From contig NZ_BSNG01000001.1 of NCBI RefSeq assembly GCF_030159855.1, positions 248,001 to 312,000 on the forward strand: a stretch of DNA of 64,000 nucleotides. The letters are read 5' to 3'. The notes under the pieces are model-generated. The model did no database searches. It was not told where the DNA came from and saw only the letters and a program-made list of their open reading frames with translations. Made by a program: the position numbers and the translations under genes. Below, piece by piece: positions 50,731 through 59,676 of the stretch. The first letter of the stretch is position 1, and each line of letters starts with the position of its first letter. This DNA comes from Devosia yakushimensis. GTDB lineage: Bacteria; Pseudomonadota; Alphaproteobacteria; Rhizobiales; Devosiaceae.

Positions 50731-52578
50731 TTACGGCCCGCCGGTCTTTGCCGCCTTGGCCTCGTCATACCACCAGATGGACGGGAAGCCGGCGGAATAT
50801 TCGGGCAGGGTTCCGGGGTGACTGAAACGGTCCCAGCGGGCGGCGCGGGTGTTGCGCAGGCCATAGCTGGGGACGATGTTGTGCTGGGCCAGCAGCACGC
50901 GGTCGAGGGCGCGGGTAGCCGCTTCCAGCGTCTCGCGGTCGTCGGCATAGATGATCTTGTCGATCAGGGCATCGATACCGGGATCGGCAATGCCGGCATA
51001 GTTCTGCGAGCCCTCCTCGTCCTTGCTGGCCGAGCCGAAGAAGAAGCGCTGCTCATTGCCCGGCGATACGGTCTGCGCCCAGCCCGAATAGATGATGTCG
51101 TAATCAAAGCTGCGGACGCGGTTGATATATTGCGGGCTATCGACCGTGCGGATGGTGGCGGCAATGCCGATCTGGTTGAGATTGGTGACGAGATTGGTGG
51201 CCACCGGCTCGTTGGTGGGGCCGTTGAGCAGGATTTCAAAGCTGAGCTGAGTGCCATTGGCATCGACCAGGCGATTGCCATCCAGCGTGTAGCCCGCCTC
51301 CTGCAACAGACCCAGCGCCGTGCGCAGGTTGGCGCGCAGTTTGGAGGCGTCGCCGCTGACCGGATTGGTATAGGGCTCGGTGAAGACGCGTTGCGGAATC
51401 TTGTCGCCCAGCGATTGCAGGATTTCTAGCTCCTCCCCTTGCGGCAGCCCGGAAGAGGCGAGCGGCAGGCCGAAGAAGTAGCTGTTGATGCGTTCGTACT
51501 GGCCGTAGAACTGGGTCTTGCTCAGCTCTTCGAAATCGAAGGCATAATTGAGCGCCTCGCGCACCCGCTCGTCCTGGAAGATGGCGCGACGCTGATTGGG
51601 GACATAGCCGACCATGTAGCCGTAATTGTTGTAATCCTGCGGGAACAGTTCCTGCACCACGCGGCCTTCCTTGACGGCCGGGAAGTCATAGGCGGTGGCC
51701 CAGCGGCGGGCGGTATTTTCCACCCACCAGTCGAATTGGTCGCCCTTGAAGGCTTCGAAGGCCACATTGAGATCGAGGAAATATTCGACGCGATATTCGT
51801 CGAAATTATTGGTGCCGACCTGGGTCGGATGGTCCTTGCCCCAGTAATTTTCGACCCGCTTATAGGTGACGGTGCGGCCGGCATCGAAGCTGGCCAGTTC
51901 ATAGGGGCCCGAGCCCAGGGGCGGCTCCAGCGTCGAGGCGCCGATATCGCGCTTATTGCCCTTGGCGTCGGTTCCTTCCCACCAATGCTGGGGCAGCACC
52001 ATCAGCTGGCCCAGTATTTTGGGCAGTTCGCGATTGCCGGGCTGGTCGAAGGTGAAGGTGACTTCGCCTGGCGCGGTTTCAGCAACGCCAGTGACATTGT
52101 GGTAATATTGGGCGCGGTCGGGATTGAGTTCGACCAGCTTGTTGAACGACCAGATGACGTCGCTCACCGTGATCGGCTCGCCATCGTGCCATTTGGCATC
52201 GGGGTTCATGCGGAAGGTGACCGAGGAATAGTCGGCGGGAAATCTCGTCGCTTCGGCCAAGAGGCCATAATCGGTCAACACCTCATCCATGGACGGGGAC
52301 ATGAGGGTTTCGTAGAGCAAGCCGACGCCGCTGGCGACCTGCCCCTTGGGCAGGATGGGATTGAAGGTATCGAAACTCCCCATGGTCCCCATCCGCACCG
52401 TGCCGCCCTTGGGGGCGTCGACATTGACATAGTCGAAATGGGTGAAACCCTCGGGATATTTCGGTTCGTTCACGGCCGAGGTGGCGTGCAGCCAGGTGTC
52501 GGGTTTGTCTGCCTGGGCCAGGGCCGGCAGGCTTGAGAGCAGCACGAGGCCGGCGGCAAAAACAGAGGTGAGCTTCAT
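50731..52578 (-). CDS. yejA: Periplasmic binding protein YejA (microcin C / peptide importer)
   Basis: This is the binding protein of the Yej importer, a family 5 solute-binding protein of 615 aa. The signal peptide MKLTSVFAAGLVLLSSLPALAQA is clear (cleavage near 22). The YejA-type N-terminus HATSAVNEPKYPEGFTHFDYVNVDAPKGG is followed by the family core (FDTFNPILPKG and NPDAKWHDGEPITVSDV). In enteric bacteria Yej imports microcin C, and in Brucella it aids resistance to antimicrobial peptides. Here it is the last gene of the yej cluster, 76 bp after yejF. Confidence 0.92.
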   Translation of the reverse strand: MKLTSVFAAGLVLLSSLPALAQADKPDTWLHATSAVNEPKYPEGFTHFDYVNVDAPKGGTVRMGTMGSFDTFNPILPKGQVASGVGLLYETLMSPSMDEVLTDYGLLAEATRFPADYSSVTFRMNPDAKWHDGEPITVSDVIWSFNKLVELNPDRAQYYHNVTGVAETAPGEVTFTFDQPGNRELPKILGQLMVLPQHWWEGTDAKGNKRDIGASTLEPPLGSGPYELASFDAGRTVTYKRVENYWGKDHPTQVGTNNFDEYRVEYFLDLNVAFEAFKGDQFDWWVENTARRWATAYDFPAVKEGRVVQELFPQDYNNYGYMVGYVPNQRRAIFQDERVREALNYAFDFEELSKTQFYGQYERINSYFFGLPLASSGLPQGEELEILQSLGDKIPQRVFTEPYTNPVSGDASKLRANLRTALGLLQEAGYTLDGNRLVDANGTQLSFEILLNGPTNEPVATNLVTNLNQIGIAATIRTVDSPQYINRVRSFDYDIIYSGWAQTVSPGNEQRFFFGSASKDEEGSQNYAGIADPGIDALIDKIIYADDRETLEAATRALDRVLLAQHNIVPSYGLRNTRAARWDRFSHPGTLPEYSAGFPSIWWYDEAKAAKTGGP

Positions 52579-52654
52579 CGGGCGGCTCCGGGCATTTTGC
52601 AGATTTGTGACGGGAGATTAGGCGGATTGCGGCGGGCGCGACAGAGGGCGCGCA

Positions 52655-54256
52655 TCAAAGATTTGCCACCCCGACGGCCGTGCGGTCGAAAGCGGCCGTT
52701 ATCAGGGCCTTGGTGTAATCGCTTTGCGGCGCAGCGAAAATCTCGGCGGTGGCGCCCTGCTCGACGACGCGACCATTGCGCATGACGATGATCGTATTGG
52801 CGAGGGCCCGGACCACTTTGAGATCGTGGCTGATGAAGAGATAGGTCAGCCCGTGGCGTGTCTGCAATTGGCGCAGCAGGTCGACCATCTGGGCCTGAAT
52901 GGAGACGTCGAGCGCCGAGGTCGGCTCGTCCAGCACGACAAATTTGGGATTGAGCACCATGGCGCGGGCAATGGCGATGCGCTGGCGCTGGCCGCCGGAA
53001 AATTCATGCGGATAGCGCAGGCCGGCATTGGCGGGCAGGCCCACTTCTTCGAGGGCCTTGGCAACACGGGCATCGCGCTCGGCGGCGGAGAGGCGTGGGG
53101 CATGGACCTTGAGCCCTTCCCCAATAATCTCGGCCACCGACATGCGCGGGCTGAGCGAACCGAATGGGTCCTGGAACACCACCTGCATATCGGCGCGCAG
53201 CGGCCGCATGGCCTTCCAGGAGCGTTCCGAAACCGTATTGCCCAGCACGACAATGCGCCCCTCCGAAGAGATGAGGCGCAAAATGGCATTGCCCAGCGTG
53301 GACTTGCCCGAGCCGCTTTCGCCCACAATGCCCAGTGTTTCGCCCTGGCGGATGGCCAGGTCGACCCCATCCACCGCCTTGATATGGCCGACGGTGCGCC
53401 GCAACAGGCCGCGCTTGATGGGGAACCAGACCTTGAGATCGCGGGCCTCGACAATGGCGGGGGCGGCCGGATCGGATTTGGGCGGGGCGCCACGCGGCTC
53501 GGCCGCGAGCAGGTGTTTGGTATAGCCGTGCTGCGGCGTGTCGAAGACGGCGGCGACCGGGCCGGCTTCGACGATCTCGCCCTTGGTCATGACGCAGACG
53601 CGGTCGGCAATGCGGCGTACAATGCCCAGGTCGTGGGTGATGAAGAGCATGGCCATGCCCAGGCGCTGCTGCAATTGCTTGAGCAGGGTGAGAATCTGGG
53701 CCTGCACGGTCACATCCAGCGCCGTGGTGGGCTCGTCTGCTACCAGCAGGTCGGGCTCATTTGCCAAAGCCATGGCGATCATCACCCGCTGGCGTTGGCC
53801 GCCCGAGAGCTGGTGTGGAAAGGCCTGGAGCCGGCTTTTGGGATCGGGAATGCCGACCGCGTCAAGCAATTCGAGGACGCGGGCGCGGGCTGCGTTGGGC
53901 CGCAGGCCCTGGTGGATGGCCAGCACTTCCCCGATCTGGCGCTCGATCGTGTGCACCGGATTAAGGCTCGTCATCGGCTCCTGAAAGATCATCGAGATAT
54001 CGTTGCCGCGCACCGCCCGCAATTGGGAGGGCTTGGCCGCGACAAGGTTCTGGCCCTTGAAGATGATATTGCCGGAAAGGCTGGCCGTGGGCGGCAGGAG
54101 CTTCAGCACCGAAAGAGCGGTGACCGACTTGCCCGATCCGCTTTCCCCCACCAAAGCCAGCGTCTCGCCGGGGGCGATATCGAGGCCGACATTGCGCGCC
54201 GCCACAGTGTCGCCGAAGGCGATGGTGAGATCGCGGATGGACAGGAGCGGGGTCAT
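52655..54256 (-). CDS. yejF: Yej importer ATP-binding protein YejF (two fused ATPases)
   Basis: This 533-aa protein carries two ABC ATPase domains. The first has Walker A GESGSGKSVTA near residue 40, signature LSGGQRQRVMIAMAL and DEPTTALD. The second has Walker A GESGSGKSTLG near 330, signature FSGGQRQRIAIARAM and DEPTSALD. This fused form distinguishes YejF from the separate DppD/DppF pair elsewhere in the window. The ATG at 54256 overlaps the yejE stop by 4 nt; the longer open frame upstream is not the gene. Confidence 0.94.
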   Translation of the reverse strand: MTPLLSIRDLTIAFGDTVAARNVGLDIAPGETLALVGESGSGKSVTALSVLKLLPPTASLSGNIIFKGQNLVAAKPSQLRAVRGNDISMIFQEPMTSLNPVHTIERQIGEVLAIHQGLRPNAARARVLELLDAVGIPDPKSRLQAFPHQLSGGQRQRVMIAMALANEPDLLVADEPTTALDVTVQAQILTLLKQLQQRLGMAMLFITHDLGIVRRIADRVCVMTKGEIVEAGPVAAVFDTPQHGYTKHLLAAEPRGAPPKSDPAAPAIVEARDLKVWFPIKRGLLRRTVGHIKAVDGVDLAIRQGETLGIVGESGSGKSTLGNAILRLISSEGRIVVLGNTVSERSWKAMRPLRADMQVVFQDPFGSLSPRMSVAEIIGEGLKVHAPRLSAAERDARVAKALEEVGLPANAGLRYPHEFSGGQRQRIAIARAMVLNPKFVVLDEPTSALDVSIQAQMVDLLRQLQTRHGLTYLFISHDLKVVRALANTIIVMRNGRVVEQGATAEIFAAPQSDYTKALITAAFDRTAVGVANL

Positions 54257-55383
54257 GCCAGCGTCTTCCTGGGATCGAAGGCGTCGCGGACGGCTTCGCC
54301 GATGAAGACCAGCAGGGTCATCATGATGGCGATGGTGAAAAAGCCGGTAAGGCCCAGCCAGGGGGCCTGGAGATTGTCCTTGCCCTGCGCCAAGAGGTCC
54401 CCCAGCGAAGGCGAACCGGGGGGCAGGCCGAAGCCGAGGAAATCGAGCGAAGTGAGGGTCACAACCGACCCTGAAAGGATGAAGGGCATGAAGGTAAGGG
54501 TGGCCACCATGGCATTGGGCAGCAGGTGCCGCCAGATGATGGTGCCGTTGGAGACGCCCAGCGCCCGGGCGGCGGCGATATATTCGAAATTGCGAGCGCG
54601 CAGGAATTCGGCGCGGACAATGCCGACCAGCGTGACCCAGGAAAAGAGCAGCAATATACCCAGCAAGACCCAGAAGCTGGGCGTGATGACGCTCGAAATG
54701 ATCAGCAACAGGTATAGCGCGGGCACGGCGGTCCAGATTTCGATGACGCGCTGGGCGATGAGGTCGATCCAGCCGCCGAAATAGCCCTGCACCGCGCCTG
54801 CCGCGACCCCGATGATGGACGAAAAGAGGGTGAGGGTCAGGCCGAACAGAATCGAAATGCGAAAGCCATAGATGAGGCGGGCCAGCACGTCCCGGCCGCG
54901 ATCGTCGGTGCCCAGCCAGTGGAAATTGCCCCAGTGGCATTCCGGATCGGCCGCCTGCAGCGGGTAGCTGGCGCAATTTTCCGCCTTGCTCATCAGCCAG
55001 GCGGGCGCGACGGCGCCGGAATGGGGCAGGAAACCATCGACCGTGGCGTAGCTGAAGCGGATGGGCGGCCAGATGGCCCAGCCATTGGCGGCGATTTCCT
55101 CGGCGATGAAATCGTCGCGATATTTGGTGGTGGCGAGAAAGCCGCCGAACTTGGATTCGGGATAGTCGACCAGGGCCGGAACCAGCAATTCACCCTTGTA
55201 GGAGACCAGGATGGGCCGGTCATTGGCGATGAATTCGGCGCCCAGGGTAACGACGAACAGCACGAGGAAAATCCACAGCGCCCAGAAGCCGCGGCGATTG
55301 GCGCGGAAATTGGCGAGGCGCCGCCGGTTGATGGGCGAGAGCCGCGAACGGACCGGTGCTGCGGGAGCGGCGAGGTCGGTCAT
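54253..55383 (-). CDS. yejE: Yej importer permease YejE
   Basis: This inner-membrane permease has 376 aa. It shows one helix near residues 32-55, a long periplasmic loop with VSYKGELLVPALVDYPES and HWLGTDDRGRDVLARLIYGFRISI (typical of YejE/DppC), and then five helices. The EAA-loop AARALGVSNGTIIWRHLLPNAM is near residue 265. Its start overlaps the yejB stop by 4 nt. Confidence 0.94.
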   Translation of the reverse strand: MTDLAAPAAPVRSRLSPINRRRLANFRANRRGFWALWIFLVLFVVTLGAEFIANDRPILVSYKGELLVPALVDYPESKFGGFLATTKYRDDFIAEEIAANGWAIWPPIRFSYATVDGFLPHSGAVAPAWLMSKAENCASYPLQAADPECHWGNFHWLGTDDRGRDVLARLIYGFRISILFGLTLTLFSSIIGVAAGAVQGYFGGWIDLIAQRVIEIWTAVPALYLLLIISSVITPSFWVLLGILLLFSWVTLVGIVRAEFLRARNFEYIAAARALGVSNGTIIWRHLLPNAMVATLTFMPFILSGSVVTLTSLDFLGFGLPPGSPSLGDLLAQGKDNLQAPWLGLTGFFTIAIMMTLLVFIGEAVRDAFDPRKTLA

Positions 55384-56471
55384 AGCTCGCGGCTTTCGAA
55401 ATCGATGCGCGGATCGACCCACATATAGGCGAGGTCCGAAATGAGCGCGATGACAAGACCGAGCAGGGAGAAGATGTAGAGCGTGGCGAAAACCACCGGA
55501 TAGTCGCGATTGCCGACCGAGGTGAACCCCAATAGCCCCAGCCCATCCAGCCCGAAAATGGTTTCGATGAGCAGCGAGCCGCCAAAGAAAGCGCCAACGA
55601 AAGCGCCGGGAAAGCTGGCGATGATCAGCATCATGGCGTTGCGGAAGACGTGGCGGTAGAGCACCTGGCCATCGGTGAGGCCCTTGGCGCGGGCGGTGAT
55701 CACATATTGCTTGCCGATCTCGTCGAGAAACGAGTTCTTGGTGAGCAGGGTCGTCGTGGCAAAGGCCCCCAGCGACATGGCGGTGAGCGGCAGCACCAGA
55801 TGCCAGAAATAATCGAGCGCCTGCCGCCAGAGGGGGAAGCTCGAAAAGCCGGGCGAGGTCAGCCCGCGCAGCGGAAAGATCGACCAGAAACTGCCCCCGG
55901 CAAACAGCACGACCAGGGCGATGGCAACGAGAAAGCCGGGCACGGCATAGCCCACGATGATTACCGTCGAGGTCCAGACATCGAAGCGCGAGCCATCGGA
56001 AATGGCCTTGCGGATGCCCAGCGGAATGGAAATGCCATAGGCGATCAGCGTCATCCACAGGCCCAGCGAGATGGAGACCGGCATCTTCTCCTTGATGAGG
56101 TCGATGACGGAAATGTCGCGGTAATAGCTCTCGCCGAAATCGAAGCGGAGATAGTTCCACAGCATCATGCCGAAGCGTTCGAGGGGGGGCTTGTCGAACC
56201 CAAACTGCTTTTCGATGCGCGCCACCAGTTCTGGTGAGAGGCCGCGCGAGCCGCGATAGGCCAAGCCCTGGCCGCCCTGGGGCGGCTCCACCATATCGCC
56301 GGCGCCGCCGGTGACGCGTTCGGTCAGCGAGGCGTTCTGGCCGGAAATATTGGCAAGCGCCTGCTCGACCGGGCCGCCGGGTGCGAATTGGGTGATGAGA
56401 AAGGAAACCACCATGATGCCGAGCACGGTCGGGATCATCAGGAGCAGGCGGCGGACTATATAGGCGCCCAT
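55380..56471 (-). CDS. yejB: Yej importer permease YejB
   Basis: This is the first gene of the cluster in transcription order, 363 aa, close to E. coli YejB (364). The N-terminus YIVRRLLLMIPTVLGIMVVSFLITQFAPGGPVEQALA is highly typical, and LTDGQVLYRHVFRNAMMLIIASFPGAF carries the EAA-loop near 265. The ATG at 56471 has GGAG 6 nt upstream. The cluster order is B-E-F-A, whereas E. coli has A-B-E-F. Confidence 0.94.
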   Translation of the reverse strand: MGAYIVRRLLLMIPTVLGIMVVSFLITQFAPGGPVEQALANISGQNASLTERVTGGAGDMVEPPQGGQGLAYRGSRGLSPELVARIEKQFGFDKPPLERFGMMLWNYLRFDFGESYYRDISVIDLIKEKMPVSISLGLWMTLIAYGISIPLGIRKAISDGSRFDVWTSTVIIVGYAVPGFLVAIALVVLFAGGSFWSIFPLRGLTSPGFSSFPLWRQALDYFWHLVLPLTAMSLGAFATTTLLTKNSFLDEIGKQYVITARAKGLTDGQVLYRHVFRNAMMLIIASFPGAFVGAFFGGSLLIETIFGLDGLGLLGFTSVGNRDYPVVFATLYIFSLLGLVIALISDLAYMWVDPRIDFESREL

Positions 56472-56654
56472 TGGGTCTCCGCGATATCCGGGCAAAGCTG
56501 CCCGGAGCCTTGGTCTTGCAAAACTAGATGCTGGATGGCCCGAACGGGCAAATCACCAAGCGGTGAAGCGATCTAGCGGCTAATGCAACATTTTGGCGAC
56601 GGCTTGTCCAGCGCGGGGCATGGCCGGGTTATGCGACGCCGCACCACCCACGGC

Positions 56655-56734
56655 GTCATTCCCGCGCAGGCGGGAATCCATTCTTCTTTGTTCAGTGGCA
56701 CGAAAGAGTGGATTCCCGCCTGCGCGGGAATGAC
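56655..56734. repeat. Palindromic repeat family A
   Basis: Arms GTCATTCCCGCGCAGGCGGG and CCCGCCTGCGCGGGAATGAC at the ends of an 80-bp element, closely similar to 40605-40684. It sits in the 373-bp divergent gap between yejB and the small gene at 56845; no other gene is visible there. Confidence 0.85.
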
Positions 56735-56844
56735 GTGGTGTTTGTTACCGCGCGAAAGTCCAGCTTTGTATGGCGCGAAGGTCCAGCCTTGCCTCTTGCC
56801 TCTTTGCCCGTCAGGATCGATCTGAACCCAAGCCGGAGCGCTGC

Positions 56845-57078
56845 ATGTCGTTTGAGACGATCGTTGAAGTCGAAGACCCTTCCCAGGCCCGCGTGCTGGT
56901 GGTGGCGCTCAAGGCGCATGGATTTCACCCGCTCGAAGGCGGGGAGGGCGGTTTGCCGGGTGTGCGCGGCCTGTTCGGGCCCAAGGGGGTGCCGGTGCAG
57001 GTGCCAGAGGCGGAAGCCGCCGATGCAACCGTTCTGGCGCTGGATTTGTTAAAGCAAATGCAGGCCGGGGAGGACTAG
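56845..57078 (+). CDS. Small protein, possibly DUF2007-like
   Basis: This is a 77-aa protein with a beta-alpha-beta look: FETIVEVEDPSQARVLVVALKAHGFHPLEG, then GVRGLFGPKGVPVQVPEAEAADATVLALDLLKQM. The pattern of an alternating strand, a helix choosing between neighbouring residues, and a final strand plus helix resembles DUF2007 (putative signal-transducing) proteins. The similarity is weak and I would treat the function as unknown. The start at 56845 is chosen by similarity of the first strand; it follows a family A repeat. Confidence 0.6.
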   Translation: MSFETIVEVEDPSQARVLVVALKAHGFHPLEGGEGGLPGVRGLFGPKGVPVQVPEAEAADATVLALDLLKQMQAGED

Positions 57079-57200
57079 GACCAAGTCCTTGCGGTAGCGG
57101 TGGATTTGTCGGAAAGTCACTGGTGTGCCGGGGGCTGGCGCTCTAAATCGGCCACATTGTTGCGCGCTCGTATGTGGTGGGCGGGCTGTTGAACACAAAA

Positions 57201-57226
57201 GCTGGTTTGGCTATAAGCCAGCCAAA
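57201..57226. promoter_or_regulatory. Nested inverted repeats upstream of the Omp19-like gene
   Basis: TTTGGCT (57206-57212) and AGCCAAA (57220-57226) form a 7-bp inverted repeat, nested with GCTGG (57201-57205) and CCAGC (57218-57222). It lies about 40 bp before the Omp19-like start, in the promoter/leader region. It may be an operator or an RNA structure. Confidence 0.35.
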
Positions 57227-57266
57227 GCTGTTAACCTTTGTTAAGCCCTAGGGCAGGAGCGAACCG

Positions 57267-57917
57267 ATGATGGTTTGGAAGCGTGGATCGTTCACCGCCG
57301 CTGGAGCAGCGGCACTTGCGCTGCTGGTGGCGGGGTGTACCACTGGCGGCTCCAATACGGCGAACCTCAATACGATCGGTGCGCCCCAGCAGCTCCAGCC
57401 CGTGCAGAATTCGACTGTGTCGCAGGGAACGCTTCCCGCCATCGGCGCAACGGGCACGCCCGCTCCGGGCCTGTCCGGCCAGCCGGTGCTGGGCGGGGTT
57501 CCGGCGCAGACTGCGGCGGTTACGCCCGGCATGACCAATCCCGGCTTTGGCACACCGGGCACGACCCCCGGCGCGCCGGCCGCACCGGGCGGCTCGATCG
57601 TTTCGCTCGATCCGCTGGCCCAGCCGGGCGCAAGCGGCATGAGCGCGGGGCCCGAGGGCGCCTGGACCGTGGTGGCCGGCTCGGCCCAGTGCCAGCTCAA
57701 TCTGCCGCTCACCACCAAGGCCGGCACCAATTATTACCGCGCCTCGGCCCCGGGCTGCAGCGTGCCGCAGCTGGCTTCGGTCGGCGGCTGGCAGCAGGTG
57801 GGTAGCCAGCTCCAGCTCTATGATGAGAACGGCAATATCGCCGCGTTCCTCGCCCCCAATGGCGGCCGCTATGTCGGCACCATGGGCGGCGGCCAGCCCA
57901 TCGCGCTGCAGCGCTGA
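57267..57917 (+). CDS. Outer-membrane lipoprotein with protease-inhibitor domain, Omp19-like
   Basis: This is a 216-aa lipoprotein. Its signal ends in the lipobox LLVAGC with the lipidated Cys at residue 24. A low-complexity Pro/Gly/Ala/Thr linker runs to about residue 125. The C-terminal domain (about 130-216) matches the AprI/Inh metalloprotease-inhibitor fold: GAWTVVAGSAQCQLNLPLTTKAG, YRASAPGCSVPQLASVGGWQQ, LQLYDENGNIAAFL and the end GRYVGTMGGGQPIALQR. This layout and ending are those of Brucella Omp19 (U-Omp19). A conserved disulfide pair of Cys is present. It stands alone with GGAG before an ATGATG start. Confidence 0.87.
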   Translation: MMVWKRGSFTAAGAAALALLVAGCTTGGSNTANLNTIGAPQQLQPVQNSTVSQGTLPAIGATGTPAPGLSGQPVLGGVPAQTAAVTPGMTNPGFGTPGTTPGAPAAPGGSIVSLDPLAQPGASGMSAGPEGAWTVVAGSAQCQLNLPLTTKAGTNYYRASAPGCSVPQLASVGGWQQVGSQLQLYDENGNIAAFLAPNGGRYVGTMGGGQPIALQR

Positions 57918-57989
57918 TATTTGGGTCAGGATAGCCTGGCCCAAGGCCGAGCTGATTTAGCGCTTGAGAATTTCGAAAGCCCCGATGTG

Positions 57990-58100
57990 GTCCCCTCCCC
58001 TCGAGGGGAGGGCTAGGGTGGGGGTGTCGCGGCCTCCACATACTCTATGCCGAGGGACAGCTCGACGCCCCTCAATCCCTCCCCTCAAGGGGAGGGAGGC
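57990..58100. repeat. Inverted repeat family B
   Basis: Arms 57990-58020 and 58070-58100 pair through CCCCTCCCC/GGGGAGGG with TCGAGG/CCTCAA. It is similar in inverted order to 30685-30800. The second arm runs close to the zapE start. Confidence 0.75.
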
Positions 58101-58139
58101 GGATTGTGGCTCTCCGCCGATCAGAAAGCTGAATCCCGA

Positions 58140-59300
58140 TTGACCCCTGTGTCGTCCAAACCCCGAAAAATCGCCACCCTGCAAGGCCCTGTCAGTGCTG
58201 CTTACGCAGACTTGGTGGCGCGCGAAGCGCTGGCGGCCGATCCAGCCCAGGTGGAAGCCGCGGCGCTGCTTGATGGCATTGCGGCAGGCCTTGCTGCGGA
58301 AAGGCCCAAGGGGTTGCTGGGGCGGCTGTTCGACAAGCCCGAGCCGGTCAAGGGGCTCTATCTCTATGGCGAGGTGGGGCGGGGCAAGACCATGTTGATG
58401 GATTTGTTCTTTGCCGCCGTGCCGCTCAAGCAGAAGCGGCGCGTGCATTTCCATGAATTCATGGATGAAATCCATGCCGGGATCGCTGCCTTCCGCAAGT
58501 CGCCCAAGAGCAAGAGCGATGATGCCGATCCGGTCGAGGCAGTGGTCAAGCCGATCGTCAAATCGGGGCTGCGGTTGCTGTGCCTCGATGAATTTCATGT
58601 GCATGACATTACCAATGCCATGCTGCTCTACAGGCTCTTCGACAAGCTCTTTGCCAATGGCGTGACGCTGGTGGCCACGTCCAATGTGGTGCCGGACGAG
58701 CTCTACAAGGATGGGCTCAACCGGCAATTGTTCCTGCCCTTTATCGATCTGCTGAAGCGCCAGGTGACGGTGGCGGCGCTGCCGGCAGCGCGCGATTACC
58801 GGCGGCTCAAATTTGCCGGCCAGCATGTCTATGCCTTCGGCACGGGGCCGGAGGTCAAGGCGGCGATGGATCAGCTCTGGCTGCGCATCACCGGCGGCGT
58901 CGTGGGCGAGCCGGGCGTGGTTGAAAGCATCGGCCGGGAAATCGCCGTGCCGCTGATGGCCATGGGCGCGGCGCGGTTCGGCTTTGCCGATCTGTGTGAA
59001 AAGCCGCTGGGTTCGCGCGATTTCGTGCGGATTGCCCATCAGTTCGATTCCATCATCATCGATGGCGTGCCGCAGATGGACCGGTTGAAATCCAATGCCG
59101 CCAAGCGGTTTATCCTCTTGATCGACAATCTCTATGACCGGGGGGTGAAGCTGGGAGCCAGCTTTGACGTGCCGCTCGAGCAATTGGGCAAGGACGACAA
59201 GACCGCGTTCGAGTTCCAGCGCACGGTGTCGCGGCTCGATGAGATGCAGTCGGAGGAATATTTGGGCAAGGCGCTGCGGGATACGGTGCCCGTCGGGTAG
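58140..59300 (+). CDS. zapE: Cell division protein ZapE (AFG1-like ATPase)
   Basis: ZapE is an AAA-type ATPase associated with the Z-ring; the family is also known as AFG1. The protein has about 386 aa. Walker A is YGEVGRGKTMLMD near residue 78, followed by HFHEFMDEIH, Walker B LLCLDEFHVHDI and sensor region LVATSNVVPDELYKDGLNRQLFLPFI. The start is uncertain: the frame is open from 58047, but the first part translates a repeat. TTG at 58140 (TPVSSKPRK) is preferred, with GTG at 58149 as an alternative. The next gene on the strand, mdh, follows after 376 bp. That gap has a half family A repeat (59321-59347), a family C repeat and the mdh promoter candidate. Confidence 0.88.
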   Translation: MTPVSSKPRKIATLQGPVSAAYADLVAREALAADPAQVEAAALLDGIAAGLAAERPKGLLGRLFDKPEPVKGLYLYGEVGRGKTMLMDLFFAAVPLKQKRRVHFHEFMDEIHAGIAAFRKSPKSKSDDADPVEAVVKPIVKSGLRLLCLDEFHVHDITNAMLLYRLFDKLFANGVTLVATSNVVPDELYKDGLNRQLFLPFIDLLKRQVTVAALPAARDYRRLKFAGQHVYAFGTGPEVKAAMDQLWLRITGGVVGEPGVVESIGREIAVPLMAMGAARFGFADLCEKPLGSRDFVRIAHQFDSIIIDGVPQMDRLKSNAAKRFILLIDNLYDRGVKLGASFDVPLEQLGKDDKTAFEFQRTVSRLDEMQSEEYLGKALRDTVPVG

Positions 59301-59320
59301 GGGGATTTTCCGCACCACAA

Positions 59321-59347
59321 TGTCATTCCGGCGCAGGCCGGAATCCA
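59321..59347. repeat. Half copy of repeat family A (CCGGCGCAGGCCGG variant)
   Basis: TGTCATTCCGGCGCAGGCC followed by GGAATCCA, matching one arm of 3704-3805. It lies 20 bp after the zapE stop codon, where a terminator is expected. Confidence 0.6.
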
Positions 59348-59410
59348 TGCTGTGTTCTTTCCCCACATCCTATGTCCCGGATAGAGTTCGATGTCTCCCT
59401 CCCACCTGTG

Positions 59411-59489
59411 CTTCCCTCGGGCCTGACCCGAGGGCCACTCGCAGCGCGGCACGAATGGAGAGCGGTCCTCGGGTCAAGCCCGAGGAAGG
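59411..59489. repeat. Palindromic repeat family C
   Basis: Arms with stems CCTCGGG/CCCGAGG at 59413-59434 and 59466-59487. It occupies the zapE-mdh gap. Confidence 0.78.
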
Positions 59490-59612
59490 CGACGGTGGAT
59501 GAGGATGCATCGCTTCCTTCAGGCGCGGGGAGAAAACCCCTTCCTTGCCCATCCGGCACCACCCCATCGCCCATGAGCAAGGCTCAAATCTCTGTTTAGA
59601 CGAAGGGTTCAC

Positions 59613-59641
59613 TTGCCCCTCAAAGCCCGGGGCGTTAATAG
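59613..59641 (+). promoter_or_regulatory. Candidate sigma-70 promoter of mdh
   Basis: TTGCCC (59613-59618) and TAATAG (59636-59641) are 17 nt apart. Transcription would start near 59648 and give a leader of about 30 nt with GAGGA just before the ATG at 59677. Confidence 0.4.
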
Positions 59642-59676
59642 GTGCGCCAATTCAACGCAGTCTGGGATGAGGACTA

